From JBBRYK01 sp038237665 (GTDB lineage: Bacteria; Actinomycetota; Thermoleophilia; Gaiellales; Gaiellaceae), in NCBI GenBank assembly GCA_038237665.1, contig JBBRYK010000002.1, forward strand, positions 14,387-78,386: a stretch of 64,000 bases of DNA. The letters run 5' to 3'. This document shows positions 24,634 through 31,821 of this stretch, piece after piece. The translations under genes were made by a program, and so were the position numbers. How positions within the stretch are numbered: position 1 is the stretch's first letter; each line of letters opens with the position of its first letter. The notes below the pieces were generated by a model. It was not told where the DNA came from. It did not search any database and worked only from the letters and a program-made list of their open reading frames with translations.

Positions 24634-25150
24634 AGAGACGAGGCGTCAGCGGGACGCGTTCGAGGACCGTCCACGGCTGAAGCACGGTCGTTCTGGACGC
24701 TGGGACGCGGCAGAGGAGTACCTCCTCGACGCGCTGGGTTCCGAGCTCGGCGGCCCGGATTTCAGAGAGCGCCTCGCGGAGAGCGTTAGGCGGCGTCGGC
24801 TCCCGCACGTAGCCGAGCGTCAGATGTGCCAGCGGGCCGTCGTGCCCGAGCGCCTCCGCCAGCTCACGTGGACCCTCCCCGGCCACCTCGGCAATGACCG
24901 CCTCGTGGAAGCAGTTGATCCCGCCATAGCCCATCTCGAACTGCGGAACGCCCGCAGCATCGCCACCGGCGTCGCCGAGCCCGAGCGTGACGTGCATGAA
25001 GTGGCTCGGCGTAGGGACGATCCAGTCCAGGTGCGCGAACGCCCGCTGGGCCGCGACCGCCGCAGCCTTTACCTGGGCGGACGGCTCGATCAGCCACACG
25101 TCGAGCGTCGCCGCCTCGTCCTCGGGCAGACGCTCGTAGAAGCTCTCCAT
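24632..25150 (-). CDS. 2H phosphoesterase, 2'-5' RNA ligase-like
   Basis: A 172-residue protein with the paired HxT motifs of the 2H superfamily: H53-V-T (FMHVTLGLG) and H109-L-T (LAHLTLGYV). Members act on 2',3'-cyclic or 2'-5' linked RNA ends and ADP-ribose 1'',2''-cyclic phosphate. The ATG at 25150 is used here, but the same frame stays open upstream to the efp stop and reads as natural protein (VTFEEAWAVFLARDEP) with no ATG/GTG/TTG. The N-terminus may be longer through a rare start. Follows efp on the same strand. Confidence 0.82.
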   Translation of the reverse strand: MESFYERLPEDEAATLDVWLIEPSAQVKAAAVAAQRAFAHLDWIVPTPSHFMHVTLGLGDAGGDAAGVPQFEMGYGGINCFHEAVIAEVAGEGPRELAEALGHDGPLAHLTLGYVREPTPPNALREALSEIRAAELGTQRVEEVLLCRVPASRTTVLQPWTVLERVPLTPRL

Positions 25151-25216
25151 CGGTTCGTCCCGAGCGAGAAAGACCGCCCAGGCCTCCTCGAACGTTACGA
25201 ACAGCCGGCCGATGGC

Positions 25217-25783
25217 TCAGGCGCGAGAGATGTAGCGCCCCTCGCGGGGGTCGACCTTGATTCGATCGCCGGAGTTGACGAAGAGGGGGACCTGCACGAC
25301 GGCGCCCGTCTCCAGGGTCGCCGGCTTGGTCACGTTCGAGACCGTGTCGCCCTTCACGCCCGACTCCGTCTCCGTGATCGTCAGCTCGACCGATGCAGGC
25401 AGCTGCACCCCGGAGGGCTTGCCGTTGACCGCGAGCACCTGGACGGTCGACGACGGCTGCATGTAGGTGAGCTCCTCGGCGAGCTCCGCCCTCGGAACGG
25501 CGAACTGCTCGTAGGTCTTCTCGTCCATGAAGTGCGCCTCGGTGCCGTCCTCGTAGAGGAACTGCACGTTCTTGACCTCCGTGTGGACACGGGGGAACTT
25601 CTCCCCTGCCCGGAAGGTTTTGTCGACGACGGCGCCGCTTTCCAGGGCCCTCAGCTTCGTGCGGACGAACGCTCCGCCCTTGCCCGGCTTGACGTGCTGG
25701 AACTCGATGATCCGCCAGACCGAGCCGTCGAGCTCGATGTGCATCCCGTTCTTGAACTGGTTGGTGTTGACGACGTCGGCCAT
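25217..25783 (-). CDS. efp: Translation elongation factor P
   Basis: Relieves ribosome stalling at polyproline stretches. The 188-residue product has the KOW/Tudor N-terminal domain with the tip loop KPGKGGAFV (K35 at the position modified in other bacteria), the FRAGEKFPRVHTEVKNVQFL segment, and the C-terminal signature DRIKVDPREGRYISRA. ATG start. It lies downstream of pepQ on the same strand, as in Firmicutes. No EpmA/EpmB-type modification genes occur in the window. Confidence 0.97.
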   Translation of the reverse strand: MADVVNTNQFKNGMHIELDGSVWRIIEFQHVKPGKGGAFVRTKLRALESGAVVDKTFRAGEKFPRVHTEVKNVQFLYEDGTEAHFMDEKTYEQFAVPRAELAEELTYMQPSSTVQVLAVNGKPSGVQLPASVELTITETESGVKGDTVSNVTKPATLETGAVVQVPLFVNSGDRIKVDPREGRYISRA

Positions 25784-25798
25784 ACGGGGGTCGCCAGC

Positions 25799-26836
25799 CT
25801 AGCGAACGGTTACGAGCTCCTTCGTGAAGCCCGTGAGCACCTCGACGCCGTCGTCGCGAAGGACAACGAGATCCTCGATCCGGATTCCCCCGACGCCTTC
25901 GAGATAGATGCCGGGCTCGACGGAGAAGACGTTCCCGGCCTCGAGGGTGTCGGACGACTCGGTCGAGAGACGCGGCGCCTCGTGTACGAGGAGCCCGACT
26001 CCGTGGCCCAGCCCGTGGCCGAAGTTCTCGCCGAAGCCGGCGGCCTCGATCGGCCCGCGCGCGGCCAGGTCGGCCTCGACACCGGTCAGGCCGGGCCGGA
26101 TCGCGGCCAGGGCCGCCAGCTGCGCGTCGTGGCAGACCGTGTAGGCGTGCACGAGGTGTCGCGCAGGCAGGCCAGCGGCGAACGTGCGCGTGCAGTCGGA
26201 GCAGTACCCGCCGGCAACCGCACCGACGTCCACGACGACGAGATCGCCCTCGGCCACGACCCGCTCCGACGGATGGGCGTGCGGCAAGGCTCCACCGGCT
26301 CCCGTGCCGAGACCGATGTCGAAGGCGACGCCGTCGCTGCCGAGCTCGTGCAGGAACGACTGCAGCTGCCAGGCCAGATCGCGCTCGCTGCGCCCGATGA
26401 AGGGCTCCTCCGCGAGCCGGGCGATTGCCGCGGACGTGATCTCCGAGGCGCGCTTGATCGCGGCGAGCTCCTGCTCGTCCTTGACGGCGCGGAGGCGCTC
26501 GACGAGCCCGGGCCGCGGCACCAGCTCGAGCCCGCCTTTCTTCAGCGTCTCGTAGCCGGAGTAGGTGAGCGCGTCCGGCTCGAAAGCGATCCGCCCGGAG
26601 AGCTGCTCCGCCAGAGCCGTCAACAGCGCGCGCTTGGTCTCGACGAACTGGGCACCGTCGACTGCCCGTCCGGCGGCTGCATAGCGGAAATCGGCGTAGA
26701 GCTTCACGTCGTCTTCGTCGACGAGCATCGCTGCGTTCGAGCTGTCGAAGCCGGTCAGGTAGCGGACGTTCGTCCGGTCGAGGATGAGGAGCGGCTCCTC
26801 GAGCGACCGGCGAAGCGCTTCGACCCGAGCGTTCAT
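25799..26836 (-). CDS. pepQ: M24-family Xaa-Pro aminopeptidase/dipeptidase
   Basis: A creatinase-fold peptidase of 345 residues. The N-terminal domain (RSLEEPLLILDRTNVRYLTG) is of the Xaa-Pro type. The di-metal ligands are present: D in DLVVVDVGA, D in YCSDCTRTF, H in NFGHGLGHGVGL, E in FSVEPGIYL and E in GIRIEDLV. It should release residues N-terminal to proline. Start at ATG 26836, overlapping the aroQ stop as ATGA. The efp gene 15 bp downstream is a classic neighbour. Confidence 0.9.
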   Translation of the reverse strand: MNARVEALRRSLEEPLLILDRTNVRYLTGFDSSNAAMLVDEDDVKLYADFRYAAAGRAVDGAQFVETKRALLTALAEQLSGRIAFEPDALTYSGYETLKKGGLELVPRPGLVERLRAVKDEQELAAIKRASEITSAAIARLAEEPFIGRSERDLAWQLQSFLHELGSDGVAFDIGLGTGAGGALPHAHPSERVVAEGDLVVVDVGAVAGGYCSDCTRTFAAGLPARHLVHAYTVCHDAQLAALAAIRPGLTGVEADLAARGPIEAAGFGENFGHGLGHGVGLLVHEAPRLSTESSDTLEAGNVFSVEPGIYLEGVGGIRIEDLVVLRDDGVEVLTGFTKELVTVR

Positions 26837-27261
26837 ACGCCCTTGACCAGGAACTCGAGGGCTTCGCGATACCCGTCCGCCCCCTTGCCGACGAAGCGCG
26901 CGGCCACGAGGTCGGAGATTACCGAGGTCCGCCTCCACTCTTCGCGTTCGTCCACCTTGGAGAGGTGCACCTCGACGATCGGAACGCTCAGGAGCTCGAG
27001 CGCATCGCGGATCGCGTAGCTGTAGTGGGTCCACGCCGCCGGATTGACGACGAGGCCCTCAGCCCAGTCGAGCGCGTCGTGGCACCAGTCGACGTACTCG
27101 CCCTCGGCGTTGGTCTGCCGGCAGCGCACCGTGCAACCGAGCTCGGAGGCCCACGCGTAGATCTGGGTCTCCAGCTCCGAGATCGAGAGGCCTCCGTAGA
27201 CGGCTGGATCGCGACGCCCGAGCACGTTCAGATTGACGCCGTTCAGCACCTCGATCCGCAT
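26833..27261 (-). CDS. aroQ: Type II 3-dehydroquinate dehydratase
   Basis: The third step of the shikimate pathway. The 142-residue product has NGVNLNVLGRRDPAVYGG with the catalytic Tyr (Y22), NAEGEYVDWCHDAL, VVNPAAWTHYSYAIRDAL, and PIVEVHLSKVDEREEWRRTS with H99 and arginines that bind quinate. Trp instead of Tyr in the NPAA-W-TH segment is a conservative change. It lies 9 bp after aroKB and overlaps pepQ downstream by 4 bases. ATG start. Confidence 0.95.
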   Translation of the reverse strand: MRIEVLNGVNLNVLGRRDPAVYGGLSISELETQIYAWASELGCTVRCRQTNAEGEYVDWCHDALDWAEGLVVNPAAWTHYSYAIRDALELLSVPIVEVHLSKVDEREEWRRTSVISDLVAARFVGKGADGYREALEFLVKGV

Positions 27262-27270
27262 CGGGCGACT

Positions 27271-28713
27271 CTAGCTCGCGATCAAATGGTTCAAAGCGCC
27301 GCGCACCTCGTCATCGGGCAGCTCCACGCCGATGCGCGGCTTCCCGGGCGCCTCTAGCAGGATGAGCTGCGGCCGGCCGCCATCGCTCTTCTTGTCGCGG
27401 GCCAGCGCCGCCCAGGCCCGCTCTCGATCGACGCGTACGGGCGCCGGCGCCAGCACGCGCTCGACCTCGTCGGTCGGGAGCCCGGACAGCCGGAGCGCGG
27501 CAAGCAGCCCGAGACCGACCGCTTCCCCGTGACCGAGCTCGTAGTCGGCCGCGGCCTCGAGCGCATGCGCGAACGTGTGGCCGAGATTGAGCGCCTTTCG
27601 CAGCCCGCGATCGTGTGGATCGCGAAGGCAGATCTCCGTCTTGTAGACCGCGCATCGCCGGACCTGCTCCGGCTCGGGCAGCTCCCAAAAGGGCTCACCG
27701 GCGATCAACCCCGTCTTGACGACCTCGGCGAGCCCGGCGCGCCGCTCCCGCTCGGGAAGGGTTTCCAGGAGTGCCGGGTCGACGATGGCCGCCGCCGGCC
27801 AGTGGAACGCGCCGACGAGGTTCTTGGCCTCCGGCAGGTCAAGCGCGGTCTTGCCGCCGATTGCCGCGTCGACCTGGCCGACCAGCGTCGTCGGCACCGC
27901 GACCCAGTCGATCCCGCGCATGAACGTCGCCGCGACGAAGCCGGCCACGTCCGTCGTACAGCCGCCGCCGAGAGCGACGATCGTCCCCTTGCGATCGAGG
28001 CGCAGCTCGCGCCAGAGCCGCTCGGCGACAGGGAGTGTCTTGGCGCCCTCCCCTCGCGGAACCTCGTGGGTCGAAACGAGCCGATCGCCGAGCGCAAGCT
28101 GTGCGGCGGGGCCGTGGATGCCCGCGACATGCGAGTCTGAGACGAGCGCGACGGGGCCGGCGCCGGGCACGAGCTCGCCGAGCCGCTCGAGCACGCCTGC
28201 CTCGACGTGCACGCCGCCGGCGGCGAGCACCACATCGTCGGCGTCGCGGGCGACCCGCTGGGCCACTTCGCGGTAGAACGGCTGGCGCAGCTCGAAGCGA
28301 GCGCGAAACTCGGCCTCGTCCTTCGCAAGCGGCCGGCCCGTATCTCGGGCGCGCTCCCAGGCGGTCTCCAGGTCGACCTCCAGCAACACGGTCATGGTCG
28401 ACCGGAGCGCCTCGCGAACCTCAGCCGTTTCCACGGCTCCACCGCCGACCGCCAGGACGATCGGCTCGCGCCGAGCGAGCTGCGGCCAGAGCGCCGCAGC
28501 TTCGAGCTCGCGGAATCTCTCCTCGCCGGCCTGCTCGAAGAAGTCGCTGAGAGGACCGATATCGAGCTCGGAATCGAGGTCGACGAATTCGCGACCCAGG
28601 CGGCGGGCGACCTGCCGTCCGACCGTCGTCTTCCCGGCGCCCATGAACCCCGCCAGGACGAGGTGTCTGTCTAGCGCGTGAGCCAACCGATCCGCTCGAG
28701 ATAGGCGCGCCAT
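27271..28713 (-). CDS. aroKB: Shikimate kinase - 3-dehydroquinate synthase fusion
   Basis: One 480-residue polypeptide with two shikimate-pathway enzymes. Residues ~1-165 are shikimate kinase: Walker A FMGAGKTTVGRQVA, EFVDLDSEL and VLAVGGGAV. Residues ~166-480 are dehydroquinate synthase: IVALGGGCTTDVAGFVAATF, VGQVDAAIGGKTALDLPEAK, EVVKTGLIAG and the zinc site HTFAHALE with ELGHGEAVGLGL. Start at ATG 28713, 43 bp inside the aroC 3' end; a TTG at 28686 is an alternative. Such kinase-synthase fusions are known in other phyla. Confidence 0.93.
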   Translation of the reverse strand: MARLSRADRLAHALDRHLVLAGFMGAGKTTVGRQVARRLGREFVDLDSELDIGPLSDFFEQAGEERFRELEAAALWPQLARREPIVLAVGGGAVETAEVREALRSTMTVLLEVDLETAWERARDTGRPLAKDEAEFRARFELRQPFYREVAQRVARDADDVVLAAGGVHVEAGVLERLGELVPGAGPVALVSDSHVAGIHGPAAQLALGDRLVSTHEVPRGEGAKTLPVAERLWRELRLDRKGTIVALGGGCTTDVAGFVAATFMRGIDWVAVPTTLVGQVDAAIGGKTALDLPEAKNLVGAFHWPAAAIVDPALLETLPERERRAGLAEVVKTGLIAGEPFWELPEPEQVRRCAVYKTEICLRDPHDRGLRKALNLGHTFAHALEAAADYELGHGEAVGLGLLAALRLSGLPTDEVERVLAPAPVRVDRERAWAALARDKKSDGGRPQLILLEAPGKPRIGVELPDDEVRGALNHLIAS

Positions 28714-29744
28714 GCCCCGACGAAGTCGCCGAGCGCGTCTCCGCCGAACTTCTCGCGCGCGGCGCGCGCGAGCTCGAACGCGACCGCCGCCTCGGCGACG
28801 ACGGAAAGCGCCTCGACCGCCGCGGTGTCGCTTCGCTCCACGAGCGCCTCGCCCGCCTCGCCCGTCTGCAGGTCGACCGACCGCAGCGGACGCATCAGCG
28901 TGGGTAGCGGCTTCATCGCCGCTCGGACGACGATCTCCTCGCCGTTCGAGACCCCGGCCTCGATCCCGCCGGCATGGTTCGTCTCCCTTTTGAGCCCCGG
29001 GAGGATCTCGTCGTGCGCCTCCGACCCGCGCCTTGACGCGAGCGCGAAGCCGTCGCCGATCTCGACGCCCTTGACCGCCTGGATCCCCATCAGGGCCGCG
29101 GCGAGACGTGCGTCGAGCCGCTCGTCCTTTGTCGCGTAGGAGCCGAGCCCTGGAGCGACACCGCGCGCCCGAACCTCGACCAGGCCGCCGATCGTGTCCC
29201 GGTCTGCCCGCGCGGCGTCGACGCGCGCCGGCAGCTCGTCCAGGCCGAGCACCGTACCCTCGACCGCTACCTCGATCGCCGCGAGCAGCGCCTTGCAGAC
29301 GGCTCCCGCTGCCACGGCGACCGCGGTCTGCCGCGCGCTCGCGCGCTCGAGCGCATCCCGCACGTCGGAGTGCCCGAACTTGAGCGCCCCGGCCAGGTCG
29401 GCGTGGCCCGGCCGCGGCAGCGTGACCGGCTTCGTGCCCTTGCCCTCCGCCTCGCCCTCCGGTGGCCAGGGGCTCATCCCCCAGGCCCAGTTCGCGTGGT
29501 CGCGATTGCGAACGACCAGGGCGAGCGGCGTGCCCAGCGTCCGCCCGTGCCGGAGGCCGGCGAGCACCTCGACCCGGTCGTGCTCGAGCTGTTGCCTCGG
29601 GCTCCGGCCGTACCCCTGCTGCCGCCGGCGGAGATCGGCGTCGACGGCCTCTCGGTCCACGACCAGGCCGGCGGGCAGCCCGGTCAGGATCCCGACCAGC
29701 GCCGGCCCGTGCGACTCGCCTGCCGTCGTCAACGTGAGTGCCAT
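28671..29744 (-). CDS. aroC: Chorismate synthase
   Basis: FMN-dependent last step to chorismate. The 357-residue protein starts LTLTTAGESHGPALVGIL, has the RRQQGYGRSPRQQLEHDRVE segment, RNRDHANW, the KFGHSDVRDALERASARQT signature and KRETNHAGGIEAGVSNGEEI. Apart from aroA (EPSP synthase) and the first aro step, the shikimate genes are adjacent here (aroQ, aroKB, aroC, aroE). ATG start. Confidence 0.96.
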   Translation of the reverse strand: MALTLTTAGESHGPALVGILTGLPAGLVVDREAVDADLRRRQQGYGRSPRQQLEHDRVEVLAGLRHGRTLGTPLALVVRNRDHANWAWGMSPWPPEGEAEGKGTKPVTLPRPGHADLAGALKFGHSDVRDALERASARQTAVAVAAGAVCKALLAAIEVAVEGTVLGLDELPARVDAARADRDTIGGLVEVRARGVAPGLGSYATKDERLDARLAAALMGIQAVKGVEIGDGFALASRRGSEAHDEILPGLKRETNHAGGIEAGVSNGEEIVVRAAMKPLPTLMRPLRSVDLQTGEAGEALVERSDTAAVEALSVVAEAAVAFELARAAREKFGGDALGDFVGAWRAYLERIGWLTR

Positions 29745-29819
29745 CGGGCAAGCGTAACTCCGGCCGCAGACCCGCCCCGAAACGCCGAGGAGGTCGCGAA
29801 ACGCCGAACCGCGCCGAAC

Positions 29820-30524
29820 CTAGAGGACCGGACGGATCGCGCGCCGCATGACCTCGACCGGCGCGGGAATGCCCGTCCAGCGCTCGAAAGACGCGGCTCC
29901 CTGTCGCACGAGCGCCTCGTACCCGTCGACGACGACCCGGCAGCCGGCGGCACGCGCCGCCGCGACGAGCGCCGTCGGCTTCCCGTCGGCCCGATAGGCC
30001 AGATCGACCACCCACTGCTGCGTGTGCGGTTCGACGAGCAGCTCTTCCGTGACCGGCGTCGCATTCACGATCACGTCCGCCTCGGACGCGTCGGGCGGCC
30101 AGGCGCCCCGGCGCGAGAACATCCGCACGTCCCCGTCGAAGGCGGGCCGCAGAGCCTCGGCGGCTCCCCCGGCCCCGATCAGGCAGACGCGCTCGTTTCC
30201 GATCCCGGCGACGATCTCGCGATCGGTGTTGAAGCCGAGAATGCGTCCGCCGTCGAAGACGAGCGTGTTGACGGAATGCGAATCGGCCTCGTCGCAGAGC
30301 CTCGCGACCGCCAGCTTGTGGGGAATGGTCACGTTCGCGCCGACGAAGCCGAGCGCGACGAGTCCGCGCACCGCGGTCTCGAGATCTTCGGCCGCAACCC
30401 GGAGCGGCACGTAGGCCCAGTCGAGGCCGCGTGCGGCAAAGGCCGCGTTCTGCATCCGAGGCGAGAGCGAGCCTGCCACCGGGTCGCCGACCAGGCCCAC
30501 CAGCCGGGTCGTCCCACCGATCAC
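29820..30524 (-). CDS. aroE: Shikimate dehydrogenase
   Basis: NADPH-dependent reduction of 3-dehydroshikimate. SLSPRMQNAAF (residues 19-29) binds shikimate, NVTIPHK ends at the catalytic lysine K70, GFNTDR carries the catalytic-site Asp, and LIGAGGAAEAL is the dinucleotide loop. At 234 residues it is about 40 shorter than E. coli AroE, mainly between the substrate and cofactor parts. GTG start, GTGA overlap with mltG downstream end. About 75 bp separate it from aroC. Confidence 0.93.
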   Translation of the reverse strand: MIGGTTRLVGLVGDPVAGSLSPRMQNAAFAARGLDWAYVPLRVAAEDLETAVRGLVALGFVGANVTIPHKLAVARLCDEADSHSVNTLVFDGGRILGFNTDREIVAGIGNERVCLIGAGGAAEALRPAFDGDVRMFSRRGAWPPDASEADVIVNATPVTEELLVEPHTQQWVVDLAYRADGKPTALVAAARAAGCRVVVDGYEALVRQGAASFERWTGIPAPVEVMRRAIRPVL

Positions 30525-31411
30525 GATGTGGGGTAGCCGTGCGCCTTCAGATAGGCGATGAACTGGTCGTAGCTCGCCGTGAAGAAGTGATGCACCTTGT
30601 CCGGCTTGCGCACGAAGTAGAGGTAGTCGACCTTGGCCGGGTGCGCCGCCGCCTGCAGGGACGCCAGCCCCGGGTTGCTGATCGGTGTCGGCGGAAGCCC
30701 CTGGTGGATGCGGGTGTTGTACGGCGTCGGATTCCGAAGCTGCGACTTCGTCAGCGACTTCGTCGGGGGCACGCCGAGGGCGTACCGGATCGTTGCGTCG
30801 ATGCCCAGCGGCATGCGGGCCCGGAGCCGGTTGTAGATGACGGCGGCCACCTTCTCGCGCTCCTCGGGCGCGAGGACCTCGGCCTCGACCATCGACGCGA
30901 TGTTGATCACGTCGTACGGCGTCAGGTTCTTGGAGCGCGAGTACTTGAGGTTCACCTTCCGCCAGTTGCGCTTGAACGCCTTGATCTGGTCGGCGACGAG
31001 CTTCTTCGACGTCGTCGTCGGCAGGAACTCGTACGTCGCCGGGAAGAGAAAGCCCTCCAGCTGGCGCCGCTTGTGATCGCCGTTGTACTTCGCGGGCAGA
31101 AGTGACGACTCGGTCGCATTCAGGTACCCGTCAGCGGACAGCCGCGGGCGCACGTGCTTCTTGCGCGCCGCGATCGCGTTCACCGCGGTGATCCGCTCAC
31201 CCATCTGCTTACGCGTGAAGCCCTCCGGGAAGACGATCTTGAGCACGACGAGTCCGGTCGGAGCGACCTTCTTCTTCGCCGATCCGTTGACGTGGTGGAT
31301 GCCGACCAGAACGAGCCAGACGCCGCCGACGATCCCGCCCGCGAGCAGCGCGAGCGCGAGCATCCGCCGCACCATGATCGTCGTCCGCGACGCCCGCGGC
31401 CGACCCCGCAC
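30521..31411 (-). CDS. mltG: Endolytic murein transglycosylase MltG (YceG-like)
   Basis: A membrane-anchored lytic transglycosylase that cuts nascent glycan strands. A basic N-terminus and one helix (MLALALLAGGIVGGVWLVLV) precede a LysM-like segment (LKIVFPEGFTRKQMGERIT) and the catalytic domain: YLNATESSLLPA, LEGFLFPATYEF, the catalytic glutamate in INIASMVEAEV, IYNRLRARMPLGIDATIRYA and the closing NTRIHQGLPPTPISNPG. I chose the GTG at 31411 just after the ruvX stop; the ATG at 31375 is equally possible. ruvX-mltG-aroE is a common order. Confidence 0.92.
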   Translation of the reverse strand: MRGRPRASRTTIMVRRMLALALLAGGIVGGVWLVLVGIHHVNGSAKKKVAPTGLVVLKIVFPEGFTRKQMGERITAVNAIAARKKHVRPRLSADGYLNATESSLLPAKYNGDHKRRQLEGFLFPATYEFLPTTTSKKLVADQIKAFKRNWRKVNLKYSRSKNLTPYDVINIASMVEAEVLAPEEREKVAAVIYNRLRARMPLGIDATIRYALGVPPTKSLTKSQLRNPTPYNTRIHQGLPPTPISNPGLASLQAAAHPAKVDYLYFVRKPDKVHHFFTASYDQFIAYLKAHGYPTS

Positions 31412-31428
31412 AGGTGCGCGCGGAGCGC

Positions 31429-31821
31429 TCAGCCGGCCCGGGCGCTCGACCACGCCAGGTAGCTCTCCAGCAAATGGGCCGCCGCGCGTGCATCCTCCGG
31501 CGCGTCCCCACCCCCGGCCGCAAGCCTCGTCGTGAACCGCTCGTCGAAGCTCTCGACCGGAACCTGCACGCACGCACGAAGCGCGTCGACGAAGAACTCC
31601 GTCTCGCGTGCCTGCTCACCCCGTTTGCCGCGCAGCGTCAGCGGAAGGCCGACCACGACGACATCGGCGCGCTCGTTCTCGATCAGGCTCACCAGACGTT
31701 CGAGCCCGCGAGGCTCGGCCGCCCGCTCGACCACGCCGAGCGGACGCGCCAGGGTCCCGGTCGGATCGGAGACGGCCACGCCCGTGCGGGCACGACCGAA
31801 GTCCAGGGCAACGACCTTCAC
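31429..31821 (-). CDS. ruvX: Holliday junction resolvase-like RuvX/YqgF
   Basis: An RNase H-fold nuclease of 130 residues thought to process 16S rRNA 5' ends and possibly Holliday junctions. Key elements: VVALDFGRARTGVAVSD (first metal Asp), VVVVGLPLTLRGKRGEQA, VESFDERFTTRLA (DER) and APEDARAAAHLLESYL. Length is normal. ATG start overlaps the alaS stop as ATGA, the usual alaS-ruvX-mltG arrangement. Confidence 0.94.
   Translation of the reverse strand: MKVVALDFGRARTGVAVSDPTGTLARPLGVVERAAEPRGLERLVSLIENERADVVVVGLPLTLRGKRGEQARETEFFVDALRACVQVPVESFDERFTTRLAAGGGDAPEDARAAAHLLESYLAWSSARAG

Noticed and set aside
24587..27019. 810-codon plus-strand frame over efp and pepQ
   Set aside because: Shadow of efp, pepQ and the phosphoesterase; no protein-like segments.
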